Shown: positions 54,301 to 63,493 of the stretch, piece after piece
Position numbering within the stretch: position 1 is the first letter of the stretch
How the letters are laid out: each line of letters opens with the position of its first letter
DNA from: Legionella_C sp963803545
Lineage (GTDB): Bacteria; Pseudomonadota; Gammaproteobacteria; Legionellales; Legionellaceae
Direction of reading: 5' to 3'
DNA length: 64,000 bases
Assembly: GCA_963803545.1 (NCBI GenBank)
Contig: CAWDMX010000004.1
Span: 1,101,651-1,165,650 of the forward strand
Notes under the pieces: generated by a model
The model's input: only the letters and a program-made list of their open reading frames with translations
Told to the model about the DNA's origin: nothing
The model's database searches: none
Position numbers and translations under genes: made by a program

Positions 54301-56687
54301 GGAACCTAACTTTGGATGGTAGTCTATCGGTAATACCCGATGGCTCATCAACCTACGGTGCCGGCGTCTATCGGTTAATTAATTATACTGGGGCAATTAC
54401 CAACAATGGAATGGCGTCCCCGGCTGACACCAGCATCCAAACTGCAATACCTAATCAAGTAAACTTGGTGAACACGAATGGTCTTACTCTGAATTTTTGG
54501 GACGGCTCAGGGCCTTTTAATAATAACCGAGTTGATGGCGGAACCGGTACATGGAGTGCTCTTAACCAAAACTGGACTATTGCTGATGGTTCATTGGACA
54601 GTACCTACACCAATCCTTCAATGGCTATCTTTCAAACACTTGGTGGCACGGTTACTATCGATAATAGCGATGGAATTATTAGCGCACTCGGATTGCAATT
54701 TGCAGCAGATAATTACCAACTCAACGGCGACACCCTCACTTTAGTAAACGACAACACTATTCGAGTTGGTGATGGCACCACAGCAAGTGCTGGGTATACC
54801 GCGACTATCAATACTGAAATAGCCGGTTCTGTGGGCCTAAATAAGACGGATTTTGGCCGATTGATATTAGGGGGTACTAACACCTACTCAGGAACAACCA
54901 CCCTCACCCGTGGCGTCCTCCAGCTTAACGGTTCTATTGTCGGCGATGCCGTTGCCAACAGCGGTCTTTTTCAGGTATCCACAACTGCTACTGTTGGCGG
55001 TGATGCTGTTGTCAATCCCGGCGCTATTTTTCAAGTGGCCGGTGCTGTTACGGGCAATGCCACAACCAATGGCGGACTTTTTCAAGTAGGAACTACGGGA
55101 GCTATTGCTAGCGACGCAACCATTAACGCTGGCGGGCTGTTGCAATTAGACGGCTCCGTCGCTGGCACGGTGTTGGTGAATACCAATGGCCTGCTGCAGG
55201 GCAATGGTAGCATGGGAAACCTTGTCGTCAACGGGACAATTTCTCCAGGAAATTCTATTGGAACCTTGACGATAAATGGCAACTTTATCCAAAATCCCGG
55301 CTCTATCTATAATGTAGAAATTAACAATCTAGGACAATCCGACCGTATCAACGTATTAGGCAGCGCAACGATTAACGGGGGAACCGTTAATCTCGCCTTT
55401 GCCCCCGAAACCTTTATTCTTAACACCGAATACACCATTGTTACCGCTCTAGGAGGCGTTTCTGGAGTATACGATTTCACCTCACAAGATACCGGTCAAC
55501 CCTTTTTAAGCTTTGCACTGCGATACGATCCCAATAATGTTTATCTGGATTTAATACGATCGGCCGTACCCTTTGCAAGTTTTGCTACCACCTTTAACGA
55601 AATAAATACCGCTAATGCCTTAGACGCGCTTGCACAAACCAATCCTTTATCCATAGCCGTTGCCAGCATTGGTTCACCCACTCGGGCGCGTGCGGCGTAT
55701 AACGCCTTGTCTGGCGAAGTGTACGCCAGCGCACTCACCAGTTGGGTTGAGGATTCGCATTATCTGCGCGATTCGGTGCTAAACCGCTTGTATCAAGCAG
55801 GCTCCACAGCGTCGTTCACCAGCCCTCGAGGCACAACTATTGACACAACGGCCAATGGTATGACGTTTTGGACTCAGGGGTTTGGAGCTTGGGGCGATAT
55901 AGATACAGACGGGAATGCCGCAACTTTAGAACGGCAGGTGCAAGGGGTATTTTTAGGAGCCGACAATGCCATTGGCGATGCGCGACTTGGTGTTGTGGCC
56001 GGTTATCAAAACAGCAATTACAGCGTGTCCGCCCGAAACTCGTCAATTGACGGCAGCACCTACCAACTGGGTTTGTACGGAAGCCTACAGCATGATGCTT
56101 TTGTTCTGCGCTTAGGTGGTGCGTACGCCTGGCAAACCAATGAAAGCCGCCGTAATCTCAGCCTCCCTAATTTTAGCAACCAGATTAAAGCCTCTTATAA
56201 CGGTAATACTAGCCAATTTTTTGCAGAAACAGGTTACGACATACCGCTTAGCGTTTTTTCAAGCTTTGAGCCTTTCGCCAACGTAGCGTACGTGCATGCA
56301 ACAAGCGATACTTGGCAGGAAACCGGAGGCGCGGCAGCGTTAAATGGTCAAGGTTCTTCCGATGCTGTGTTTTCAACGCTTGGGATGCGCGAAAGCTCGC
56401 TGTTAACTGCCCTTGAGTACGGTAATTTATTTCAAAAAATTACCCTGGGCTGGCGGCATGCGTACAGCGGAGTTACCCCAATTGTAGAACAAAACTTCAT
56501 TGGAAGCCCCAGCGCATTCACTATTGCGGGAACTCCGCTATCCGAAGACAGTCTGATTATTGATGCGGGTTTTACCTTGGTTAATTATGATAAAAACATC
56601 AACCTACGGCTTTCTTATGTGGGTCAAATGGGTAATTCCAGTCAGGACCATGCGCTAGCAGGAACCTTGTCATGGGCGTTTGCCTAA
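51318..56687 (+). CDS. Autotransporter with Pmp-like repeats
   Basis: A 1789-residue type V secreted surface protein. A long signal region (about 1-43, ending VVAA) precedes the passenger. From about 180 to 720 the passenger contains many repeats with GGA(I/V/L/F) and FxxN signatures like chlamydial Pmp adhesins (e.g. NNGGAI, FTNNTAVTNGGGA). PATR-type beta-helix motifs follow (NLNGTSTYSGDTEV near 897; LGGTNTYSGTTTLTRG near 1183), then a Gly/Asn-rich repeat stretch (about 1195-1330) and a C-terminal barrel from about 1513 (MTFWTQGFGAWGDIDTDG) to the terminal GTLSWAFA. AAGGAC lies before the ATG. Likely an adhesin. Confidence 0.92.
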   Translation: MTDLHYKKTNKNSPGFPKVTLPSLSAISFILSGFYSTAVVAANWPTPQDVFSDISLALIAGNLTGTIARCAANNVPADCNGINALTADYRNALDPNAVYNSSVSDTINTNLVMALGDGIALNQTSGELTIQDSPAIRPTISMIESNYLSSEGNVTFTNQPPSNDSYVIRGGILSTISLIGTQFIENPNGAIQARLDSSIYLSGTTFTNNGVNTTTGGAVNLTTSALVVQGSTFETNSTSTSGGAINALGTYLNISGTTFEGNTAQAGGAVFVDADNNSAITSIFANAVFKDNRANNGAALAIQNAATTQISNSSFDGNSSTNNGGAISSISSNLSITADASTPTIFSNNSANTGGAIYVLSPNPSTTSIVNTNFNQNSSLTQGGAVYFDGATNGILSITNAAFTNNTAVTNGGGALISQASSATITNSSFNNNSAQQNGGGLIAEGSLGGITISADVSTPSTFNSNTAVNGGGIFISSQSATIGDTIFTANQASGNGGGIFIDTTDFASSSIAISDSSFSDNQATNNGGALYGNILASTLTDLTFTNNSAAVGGAISLQSFNSSNHNIADSSFSNNHAINGNGGAVSLDSITSATLTNTTYTQNSATGDGGALFVNNTGLTLTADASTPSNFNANTAVNGGAIALYGNGGLTTIENAVFTDNTASGSGGAIYSNNNSFNLLAQNGATSLFAGNTATNAPSSVFIQSDTSTTMNVDVDSTSTVDMQDPMASSGSAPLSINKNNSGTWRLAGTNALNSLTNFSVKEGSLYLYKAATIGSNSFTDGIINLPTANSTFTLGTPTTTATLIAGGTTNAVNTAGAMTFNTNSIIRGGTGADGSGQNIISILNLNTAPASGAVVLGTAPTDTLFFSAVQSGDNFTVIGDLTGPGGLTKNGDGTVNLNGTSTYSGDTEVAFGTLTVDGQINSPTHVAVGAVLGVLNSPQNNPSRIGSDVSIDGNLNTAAGQLATMDSLVFSSTGVFQVTLGAPSGNPLLSVNGNLTLDGSLSVIPDGSSTYGAGVYRLINYTGAITNNGMASPADTSIQTAIPNQVNLVNTNGLTLNFWDGSGPFNNNRVDGGTGTWSALNQNWTIADGSLDSTYTNPSMAIFQTLGGTVTIDNSDGIISALGLQFAADNYQLNGDTLTLVNDNTIRVGDGTTASAGYTATINTEIAGSVGLNKTDFGRLILGGTNTYSGTTTLTRGVLQLNGSIVGDAVANSGLFQVSTTATVGGDAVVNPGAIFQVAGAVTGNATTNGGLFQVGTTGAIASDATINAGGLLQLDGSVAGTVLVNTNGLLQGNGSMGNLVVNGTISPGNSIGTLTINGNFIQNPGSIYNVEINNLGQSDRINVLGSATINGGTVNLAFAPETFILNTEYTIVTALGGVSGVYDFTSQDTGQPFLSFALRYDPNNVYLDLIRSAVPFASFATTFNEINTANALDALAQTNPLSIAVASIGSPTRARAAYNALSGEVYASALTSWVEDSHYLRDSVLNRLYQAGSTASFTSPRGTTIDTTANGMTFWTQGFGAWGDIDTDGNAATLERQVQGVFLGADNAIGDARLGVVAGYQNSNYSVSARNSSIDGSTYQLGLYGSLQHDAFVLRLGGAYAWQTNESRRNLSLPNFSNQIKASYNGNTSQFFAETGYDIPLSVFSSFEPFANVAYVHATSDTWQETGGAAALNGQGSSDAVFSTLGMRESSLLTALEYGNLFQKITLGWRHAYSGVTPIVEQNFIGSPSAFTIAGTPLSEDSLIIDAGFTLVNYDKNINLRLSYVGQMGNSSQDHALAGTLSWAFA

Positions 56688-56754
56688 ATCCTAATAATTA
56701 GAGCTGGTGCATAAGTGCTGGCTCCGACGTATACTACTAATAAACGGAATTTTA

Positions 56755-56787
56755 ATGAACAAGAAACGTACGCATGCCACTGCTTGA
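56755..56787 (+). CDS. Possible 10-aa leader ORF before the kinase
   Basis: ATG at 56755 with CGGA upstream codes MNKKRTHATA and stops inside the kinase gene, whose ATG (56774) has only a weak site. It may couple translation. Confidence 0.25.
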   Translation: MNKKRTHATA

Positions 56788-59389
56788 AAACTGGTTTCAA
56801 TTCGGCCCTCCTCCAACCGACGCTATCCATGGCTATTACGAAATAATTCTAGTGGCGCTGTCTTATTTAGTGGCTTGTCTCGCATCTTTTGTGGCACTGG
56901 ATTTTTCCGGACGTTTGCAAGCTGAAAAAAACCGTACCGCTAAAATATATTGGTTAGCAGGTGGCTGCTTTGCCATGGGTTCAGGAATTTGGTCCATGCA
57001 TTTTATTGGTATGTTGGCTTTTATTATGCCAATGAAAATGAGTTATAGCATCAGCTGGACTTTAGGTTCTCTACTTGTAGCCGTATTAGCTTCGCTGCTC
57101 GCTCTAAGTATTTTACAAAAAAGAAGCCACTCATTATTGCAATTGATTATGGGTGGTGTTTTTATTGGCCTGGGTATTTCTTGTATGCATTACATGGGTA
57201 TGGAAGGCATGAAAAATGAAATGGTTATTCACTATAAACCCGGTCTTTTTTTCCTTTCTTTACTGGTAGGTATAGGCGCGGCCCTCGCGGCTTTATGGCT
57301 TGCACTACACAACAATAAAGGCTCAAGTCAACGTCAATACTACATTAAAGTTGTAAGTGCTGCCGTTATGGGGGTAGCCATATGTGGCATGCATTACACC
57401 GGAATGGAAGCCGCTGTTTTTACCCCTAAACCCCACCACCAAATGCTTATTTATAAAGATTTTATTGACCCCAATCATCTGGCTCTGTTTATTGCAGGCA
57501 TCACCGCCCTAATTATAAGCCTTGCTTTAATCGCTTCAAACTATTATAAAAAAATGGTAATTGCGGTTCAAAATGAAAAAGAATTTTTAAACGCCATGCT
57601 AAATAATTTGGAAGATGGAATAATTGCCTGCGACAGTCGCGGTAATATTACAGTGCTAAATCAAACACTAGCCACACACGTGCCCTTTGTTGAAAACAAG
57701 ACCACCATTGATGATTTACCCAGCCTTTTTACCTTATACAGTGACGGCGCCTCTCTACAAGACCAAGACTTCCCCTTTAAAAAAATTCTCAAAGGCGACA
57801 CGCTTCACCAACAGCCCTATACCATGCGGTTCAAGACAGGAGTCATGCATGAGGTGGTAATTGACGGTCAGCCAATAATTAATGGTCAGGGTAAAAAATT
57901 GGGTGCGGTTGCCGTAATTCATGACGTCACCGACCGTAAAAAAACTGAAAAATTAAAAAATGAGTTTGTATCAATTGTAAGCCACGAATTAAGAACCCCT
58001 CTAACCTCAATAAAGGGCGCTCTTGGTTTATTAATCAGCGGCGCTGTTGGCGAATTTCCCGATAAGGCACAAAAATTAGTTGATATTGCGCACAGTAATT
58101 GCGAACGACTGTTGTTATTAATCAACGATATTTTAGATTTAGAAAAGATTGAGGCAGGAAAAATTGATTTCAAACCTAAAAATATTGCCTTAGATGAGGT
58201 GGTTGCAGAGTCTATTGAAGCTAATAAAATGTACGCGGAAAAATATGGCGTTCGCATTGAATGCAAAAAAACGACTGCCGTAAACATTATTGCCGACCCC
58301 GACCGCCTTATGCAGGTCTTAAACAACTTACTTTCTAATGCGTGTAAATTTTCGCCCGCAGGCGAGAGTATTGACGTGTCCATTGAAACTACTGAGGAGA
58401 GCGTAACGGTTGCCGTACGCGATAATGGTGCGGGAATTCCCGAAGAGTTCCAGTCACGCATTTTTCAAAAGTTTGCGCAAGCGGATTCCTCCGACACGCG
58501 TGCAAAAGGCGGCACCGGTTTAGGCTTGAGCATTAGTAAAATGATTATTGAAAATTTTGGTGGCCAACTTAATTTCAACAGCCCTGCCAATCAAGGAACT
58601 ACGTTCTACTTCACGCTACCAATTGCACAAACCGTAGCACAGCTAGAAAAACTCATTCCAACAAGCAATCAAGAACGGCTGCTTTTATGCGAAGACGACA
58701 TTGACCAATCGGATTATTTACAAGCGTTGTTAATCGCTGCAAATTTTGATGTCGATGTAGCCGCAACTATCGCTCAAGCACGAGCTTTATTAGAGAGAAA
58801 CCTGTACAAAGCGGTACTATTGGACTTAATAATGCCTGATCAGGATGGAATTTCCTTTATTAAGGAAATTCGTTCCAGTCCAAAAACCTGCGACTTACAA
58901 ATAATTGTAATTTCCGCAATTGCGCAAACCGGCCAAGAACTTTTAAACAACGAAGCTTTTCCAGTTGCCGACTGGCTCGAAAAACCGATTGACTTTAGCC
59001 AACTACTAACCTCAATACACCGTATTAAAAAAGAAAATACGCTCAGACTGCCTAAAATTATGCATATCGAAGACGATGCAAGTGTATCCTACATACTTAC
59101 AAAAATTATTGCTGACAACGCCGAGTTGTGTTGCGCTACAAGCTTAAAAGAGGCAATTATTTTATTAAAAAATGAAAAGTTTGATCTTATCATTCTCGAC
59201 TTATTATTACCGGACGGGAATGGCTGCGACATTCTTCCATTAATTACTCGTTTAAAAATTCCAGTTTTGGTTTTTTCAGCTCTAAAAATTGATGAAAATT
59301 ATTCCAAATACATCAATGCGTCCATTGTAAAAACCGATGCATCGAATCAAACCTTGCTAAGCTCTATAATGAATCTACTAAAAACATAA
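56774..59389 (+). CDS. MHYT-domain hybrid sensor histidine kinase
   Basis: An 871-residue membrane hybrid kinase. The MHYT sensor (about 20-258, seven spans) has three copies of its motif: SMHFIGM (74-80), CMHYMGM (137-143) and GMHYTGM (205-211), thought to bind a metal and sense gases. A PAS region (about 268-388) leads to the HisKA domain with phospho-His404 (VSHELRTPL), then HATPase (NNLLSNACKFS; DNGAGIP; GTGLGLSI). Two receiver domains follow: about 635-755 (LDLIMPDQDG) and 761-871 (LDLLLPDGNG). No output domain follows, so the signal should pass to the HPt protein two genes on. Confidence 0.93.
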   Translation: MPLLENWFQFGPPPTDAIHGYYEIILVALSYLVACLASFVALDFSGRLQAEKNRTAKIYWLAGGCFAMGSGIWSMHFIGMLAFIMPMKMSYSISWTLGSLLVAVLASLLALSILQKRSHSLLQLIMGGVFIGLGISCMHYMGMEGMKNEMVIHYKPGLFFLSLLVGIGAALAALWLALHNNKGSSQRQYYIKVVSAAVMGVAICGMHYTGMEAAVFTPKPHHQMLIYKDFIDPNHLALFIAGITALIISLALIASNYYKKMVIAVQNEKEFLNAMLNNLEDGIIACDSRGNITVLNQTLATHVPFVENKTTIDDLPSLFTLYSDGASLQDQDFPFKKILKGDTLHQQPYTMRFKTGVMHEVVIDGQPIINGQGKKLGAVAVIHDVTDRKKTEKLKNEFVSIVSHELRTPLTSIKGALGLLISGAVGEFPDKAQKLVDIAHSNCERLLLLINDILDLEKIEAGKIDFKPKNIALDEVVAESIEANKMYAEKYGVRIECKKTTAVNIIADPDRLMQVLNNLLSNACKFSPAGESIDVSIETTEESVTVAVRDNGAGIPEEFQSRIFQKFAQADSSDTRAKGGTGLGLSISKMIIENFGGQLNFNSPANQGTTFYFTLPIAQTVAQLEKLIPTSNQERLLLCEDDIDQSDYLQALLIAANFDVDVAATIAQARALLERNLYKAVLLDLIMPDQDGISFIKEIRSSPKTCDLQIIVISAIAQTGQELLNNEAFPVADWLEKPIDFSQLLTSIHRIKKENTLRLPKIMHIEDDASVSYILTKIIADNAELCCATSLKEAIILLKNEKFDLIILDLLLPDGNGCDILPLITRLKIPVLVFSALKIDENYSKYINASIVKTDASNQTLLSSIMNLLKT

Positions 59390-59398
59390 GGATGTTCC

Positions 59399-59797
59399 AT
59401 GAATAGTACCTCATTATCAAAAATACTGTACGCTGAAGACGAAGCCGATATTCGCTCTATCGCGGAAATAGCCTTAGAAGATATTGGTGGCTTTTCAGTT
59501 AATTACTGCCGAAATGGACGGGAGGTTTTGCTTGCGGCTGAAAATTATACTCCTGACTTGCTGCTGTTTGATGTGATGATGCCTGAAATGGATGGACCAA
59601 CAACCCTTACTGAAATTCGAAAACTGGTGAATTTCAAAAATATACCCGCGATATTCATGACGGCAAAAATACAAACAGACGAAGTTGAAAAATACAAAGC
59701 TTTAGGCGCCATCGAGGTAATTGGTAAGCCCTTTGATCCAATGACTCTAGCGGACCTAATCAAAACGGCTTGGGAAAAACATAATGAACAATATTGA
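59399..59797 (+). CDS. Single-domain response regulator (CheY-like)
   Basis: A 132-residue receiver. Acidic pocket in LYAEDEADIRS, phospho-Asp58 in LLLFDVMMPEMDG, Thr in IFMTAKI and the conserved Lys in VIGKPFDP. No output domain, so it acts by protein contact or as a phosphate sink. Nine bases after the kinase; its end overlaps the HPt-GGDEF start by 14 bases. Confidence 0.93.
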   Translation: MNSTSLSKILYAEDEADIRSIAEIALEDIGGFSVNYCRNGREVLLAAENYTPDLLLFDVMMPEMDGPTTLTEIRKLVNFKNIPAIFMTAKIQTDEVEKYKALGAIEVIGKPFDPMTLADLIKTAWEKHNEQY

Positions 59798-61448
59798 ACA
59801 CAAACTTCAACAACTTACCGCAACCTACACGCAAAATCTTCCCAAAAAAATTTCTGCTATCAATGATCAATGGCTGGATTTATGCAGTAACTACACGCCA
59901 TTACTCATGCAGGATTTTCATCGCAGCATTCATAGTTTATGCGGCTCCGCTGGAACTTACGGGTACGCCGGTTTAAGTAAATCCGCTCGAGAATTAGAGA
60001 TCTATCTAAAAACCAAGCTCAATGCGACGTTATTAAATACTAGAGATAAAAAAACTATTGCTAAATATTTAACGAGTTTAAACGGCAATTTGGGTCAAAG
60101 CACGCCCACACTTTCTAACTTAGATTTTAGCTGTTTTGAAGAATTAAAAAAAAATAAATTAATATATATTTTAGAAAGTGACTCAAGTCTTGCACAAAAT
60201 ATAGATGAAAATTTGCAGCATATTGGTTACCAGGTGAAAATCTTAACTAATTTTCAGGAATGTTTTGACGCGATTCATCAAAATTTACCAATAGCAGTAA
60301 TTATTGATACGGAGTACTTACAACAAGAACAGATTCAGCAACTGGCCAAAATTGAGTCTATTAAAAACGGCCGAACCCAACTTTTTTGTATTTTACCGGA
60401 TGCTGAATTATTGCCGCGCTTAAAAGCAATTCGTTCAGGATGCGATGCATTTTTTCAAAAACCGATTGATGTTTATTATCTTACTAAAATTATTAACCGA
60501 AAATGCGCTATAGATAACGATGCACCCTACCGGATACTTATTGTGGACGACTCAGAGACACTTGCTGAGTATTACAGCTTAATTCTAACCCAAGTCGGCA
60601 TGATAACGCACGCGGTTTCCAATCCTGAATTTGTATTAAAGGAAATTAGTGCGTTTTATCCCGATCTACTGCTTATGGATATATACATGCCAATGTGTAC
60701 GGGTATTGAATTAGCTACGATTTTACGGCAAGAAATTAACTACACTAAAATACCTATCATTTTTATGTCCACCGAAGAAGACCGGCGTAAACAATTACGT
60801 GCAATGGACGCCGGGGGCGACGATTTTCTAACAAAACCTGTTGATCCACAATTGCTTATATCAACAGTAAACTCGCGATCAAAACGGGCAGGAATTTTAA
60901 ACTATTATATGGAAAGTGACAGTCTTACAGGCTTATTAAATCACTCTACTATTTTGAAGTACTTAGAAATTGAGATAAAAAAAGCTCAACAAAGTAAATA
61001 CTCTTTAAGTTTTGTGATGCTGGATATCGATCATTTTAAAAAAATTAACGACACCTATGGCCATCCCATCGGGGATGAAGTTTTAAAGAAAATAGCATTG
61101 CTTCTTACTTTTCAACTTCCTAAGGGAAGTTACATTGGACGCTATGGTGGCGAGGAGTTTGCAGTGATATTGCCAAATACCACAGAGTCGGAAGCGTTAC
61201 AAATCTGTAATGCATTTCGGACCTATTTTTCCGAACAAGTCTTTACTAGTAGCTCCACTCAGTTTAGCTGCACAGTCAGTGCAGGTTTGGTTGAATTAAC
61301 CACAGAAAATAATGTGCTTGAACAAGCCGATGAGGCGTTGTATCAAGCTAAACTTACAGGTAGAAATAAAGTGTGCGCCTATACGTCCCGTCCTGAATTT
61401 AAAAAACCCTACGATAAGACCCAACCGTCGGGAAACTATTTAAATTAA
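59784..61448 (+). CDS. HPt-REC-REC-GGDEF protein (diguanylate cyclase)
   Basis: A 554-residue cytoplasmic protein. The N-terminal HPt domain has phospho-His50 in SIHSLCGSAGTYG; family proteins usually have Lys where this one has Cys (LCG for LKG). A degenerate receiver (about 125-235) lacks the standard acidic pocket. A second receiver (about 250-370) has LIVDDSE and the phospho-Asp in LLLMDIYMP (about residue 299). The GGDEF domain (about 385-545) has the active signature YGGEEFAVIL and the substrate Asp/Asn pair (LDIDHFKKINDTYGH). It should make c-di-GMP. No EAL domain. Confidence 0.92.
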   Translation: MNNIEHKLQQLTATYTQNLPKKISAINDQWLDLCSNYTPLLMQDFHRSIHSLCGSAGTYGYAGLSKSARELEIYLKTKLNATLLNTRDKKTIAKYLTSLNGNLGQSTPTLSNLDFSCFEELKKNKLIYILESDSSLAQNIDENLQHIGYQVKILTNFQECFDAIHQNLPIAVIIDTEYLQQEQIQQLAKIESIKNGRTQLFCILPDAELLPRLKAIRSGCDAFFQKPIDVYYLTKIINRKCAIDNDAPYRILIVDDSETLAEYYSLILTQVGMITHAVSNPEFVLKEISAFYPDLLLMDIYMPMCTGIELATILRQEINYTKIPIIFMSTEEDRRKQLRAMDAGGDDFLTKPVDPQLLISTVNSRSKRAGILNYYMESDSLTGLLNHSTILKYLEIEIKKAQQSKYSLSFVMLDIDHFKKINDTYGHPIGDEVLKKIALLLTFQLPKGSYIGRYGGEEFAVILPNTTESEALQICNAFRTYFSEQVFTSSSTQFSCTVSAGLVELTTENNVLEQADEALYQAKLTGRNKVCAYTSRPEFKKPYDKTQPSGNYLN

Positions 61449-61726
61449 GCGTGGCGCTTATTAATAATCATTTTTTAAACCGCCTAATACTTACCATATA
61501 AGTCTAAACCGCGATTAATCCTCATAAAATTGATTGCTAAACGGTGAATAAGCTACGTTTGATGCGTTAATAGTCAATTTTTATTTCCGGTTATCTGATG
61601 GGTTCTCCTATAAAACAAGAGCATTCTAATCCAATTATTGCCTAGATTTATTTAGCGACTTAATTTGATCCGTATCAATCCTCCATTGTTAGCCAATATT
61701 AAAATAAAGAGCTTTGCTATCTTTTA
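61449..61726. other. Intergenic region without supported gene
   Basis: About 280 bases between the diguanylate cyclase and the IS630 element; no ORF, repeat or RNA gene is supported. Confidence 0.4.
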
Positions 61727-62642
61727 TAGTTAATTGAATTTTAAATGACCGATTAATTGTGTATACTTGTCATTTTTAACTTCGGTCATATTTATGGGAT
61801 ATTCAACAGATTTAAGAGGATCAGTTTTACGCTTCATTGATTCAGGAAACTCAATTAAGGCAGCATGTAAATTATTTAGTGTCAGTCGTTCATCAATCCA
61901 ACGCTGGAGAAGCAGGTTAAGCAAATCAGGGACAATAGAGCCCAAGCTACGAATCAAATCTCCCTATAAAGTGGATGCATCAGCTTTAAAGGCTTACATT
62001 TCCGCCCACCCTGATGCTTACCTCAATGAAATTGCTGCGCACTTCAATGTCACTGCTACAGGGATATCAAAAGCATTGAGTCGTCTGAAAATCACACGCA
62101 AAAAAAAACGTCGCTCTATGCTGAAAGAGATGAATCCAGACGACAAGAATTTGTAGAAATTATTTCACAATACCCATCAGAAAAACTGGTATACATTGAT
62201 GAGTCTGGAATTGATAAGTTCATGTCTCGAGAATAGGGGTGGGCCTTAAAAAGACAAAAAGTGATTGGTGAAATCTCTGGTAGGCGCTATGCCAGGGAAA
62301 GCTTTGTGGCTGGTTTGAATGGGGGTCGGCTGATTGCGCCGTTATGTTACACAGGTACCTGTGACGCAATATTGTTTAATTTTTGGTTGGCTAATTTTTT
62401 ATTACCCACATTAAACCAAGGTCATATTCTGGTGATGGACAACCCAACATTTCATCAATCAGAAGAAACGCGTCTACTTATCAATAATGCAGGATGTGCG
62501 TTACTTTTTTTGCCACCGTACTCGCCAGACCTTAATCCCATTGAAAAATGTTGGGCGAATCTCAAGAATAAAATCAAAAAAGTTATAGCTAATTAAAATT
62601 TAAAAAGTCTTAAATGTTTGTTATAATTAGTGCTTTTAGACT

Positions 62643-63014
62643 ATGACTTATTCATTAGATTTTAGGGGAAAAGTACTTTTCCATATAGATTCAGGAGCTA
62701 CGATCGAATCTACGAGTACATTATTTTCAGTTGGTACAACGACAATTAAGCAATGGAAAAGATTGAGACATCAAACAGGACAACTGGTAAGTGCTGGTCG
62801 TCCACACAACCCATACAAAATAGATTCAGATAAGTTAAAAGCCTTTATTAAAGAGCATCCTGATTCGTTTTTAAATGAGATAGCCTCTCACTTTAATGTT
62901 ACCGCCCCTGCTATTCATGCAGCATTGAAGCGGTTAAAAATAACTCGAAAAAAAAGACTTCGCTCTACAAAGAGCGGTGCCCTAATAAACGCGAACATTA
63001 TATTGAAATCATAG
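62643..63014 (+). CDS. IS630-family transposase, inner copy, orfA
   Basis: N-terminal helix-turn-helix part, 123 residues as read without frameshift (MTYSLDFRGKVLFHIDSG; LFSVGTTTIKQWK). A run of eight A then G (62948-62956) contains the slippery heptamer A AAA AAG. A -1 shift there continues as KTSLYKERCPNKREHYIEI and joins the catalytic frame, giving a fusion of about 280 residues, the usual IS630 size. Read without the shift, the product stops at 63014. Confidence 0.85.
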   Translation: MTYSLDFRGKVLFHIDSGATIESTSTLFSVGTTTIKQWKRLRHQTGQLVSAGRPHNPYKIDSDKLKAFIKEHPDSFLNEIASHFNVTAPAIHAALKRLKITRKKRLRSTKSGALINANIILKS

Positions 63015-63019
63015 AGCAT

Positions 63020-63493
63020 TTGAACCCTGAAAGTATCGTATACGTTGATGAGTCAGGCATAGATAGCTTTGTATCCAGGGAGCACGCATGGAGTGAGAGA
63101 GGGCAAACAGTTATTGGTGAGAGGTCTGGTAAACGCTTCGCTAGAGAAAGTTTTGTAGCGGGGTTAATCCATAAAACTCTGGTTGCCCCAATTTGCTATC
63201 AAGGCACTATGGAGGGTGTTTTATTCAACTTCTGGCTCAGTAATTTCCTCTTACCTGAAATTGGAAGTGGTAAGACCATTATAATGGATAATGCTGCTTT
63301 TCATAAATCCCCAGAAACGGCTGCTATTATCAATGGCGCAGGTTGTGATTTGATCTTTCTTCCCCCTTATTCAGCAGATTTAAATCCTATTGAAAAATGC
63401 TGGGCAAATTTAAAAAAGAAAATTAAGAATGAAATTGCTAATTTTGATACATTAGCTCAGGCCATTGATCATGCTTTTCAGGGGATCGTTTAA
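63020..63493 (+). CDS. IS630-family transposase, inner copy, orfB (DDE domain)
   Basis: Catalytic half, 157 residues from the internal ATG. All three acidic residues are visible: VYVDESGID, IIMDNAAFHKSP and the Glu in DLNPIEKCWANLKK. SREHAWSERGQ is intact here, where the outer copy has a stop. It is probably made as an orfA-orfB fusion by -1 frameshifting rather than from its own ATG, which has no clear ribosome site. Confidence 0.85.
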   Translation: MNPESIVYVDESGIDSFVSREHAWSERGQTVIGERSGKRFARESFVAGLIHKTLVAPICYQGTMEGVLFNFWLSNFLLPEIGSGKTIIMDNAAFHKSPETAAIINGAGCDLIFLPPYSADLNPIEKCWANLKKKIKNEIANFDTLAQAIDHAFQGIV

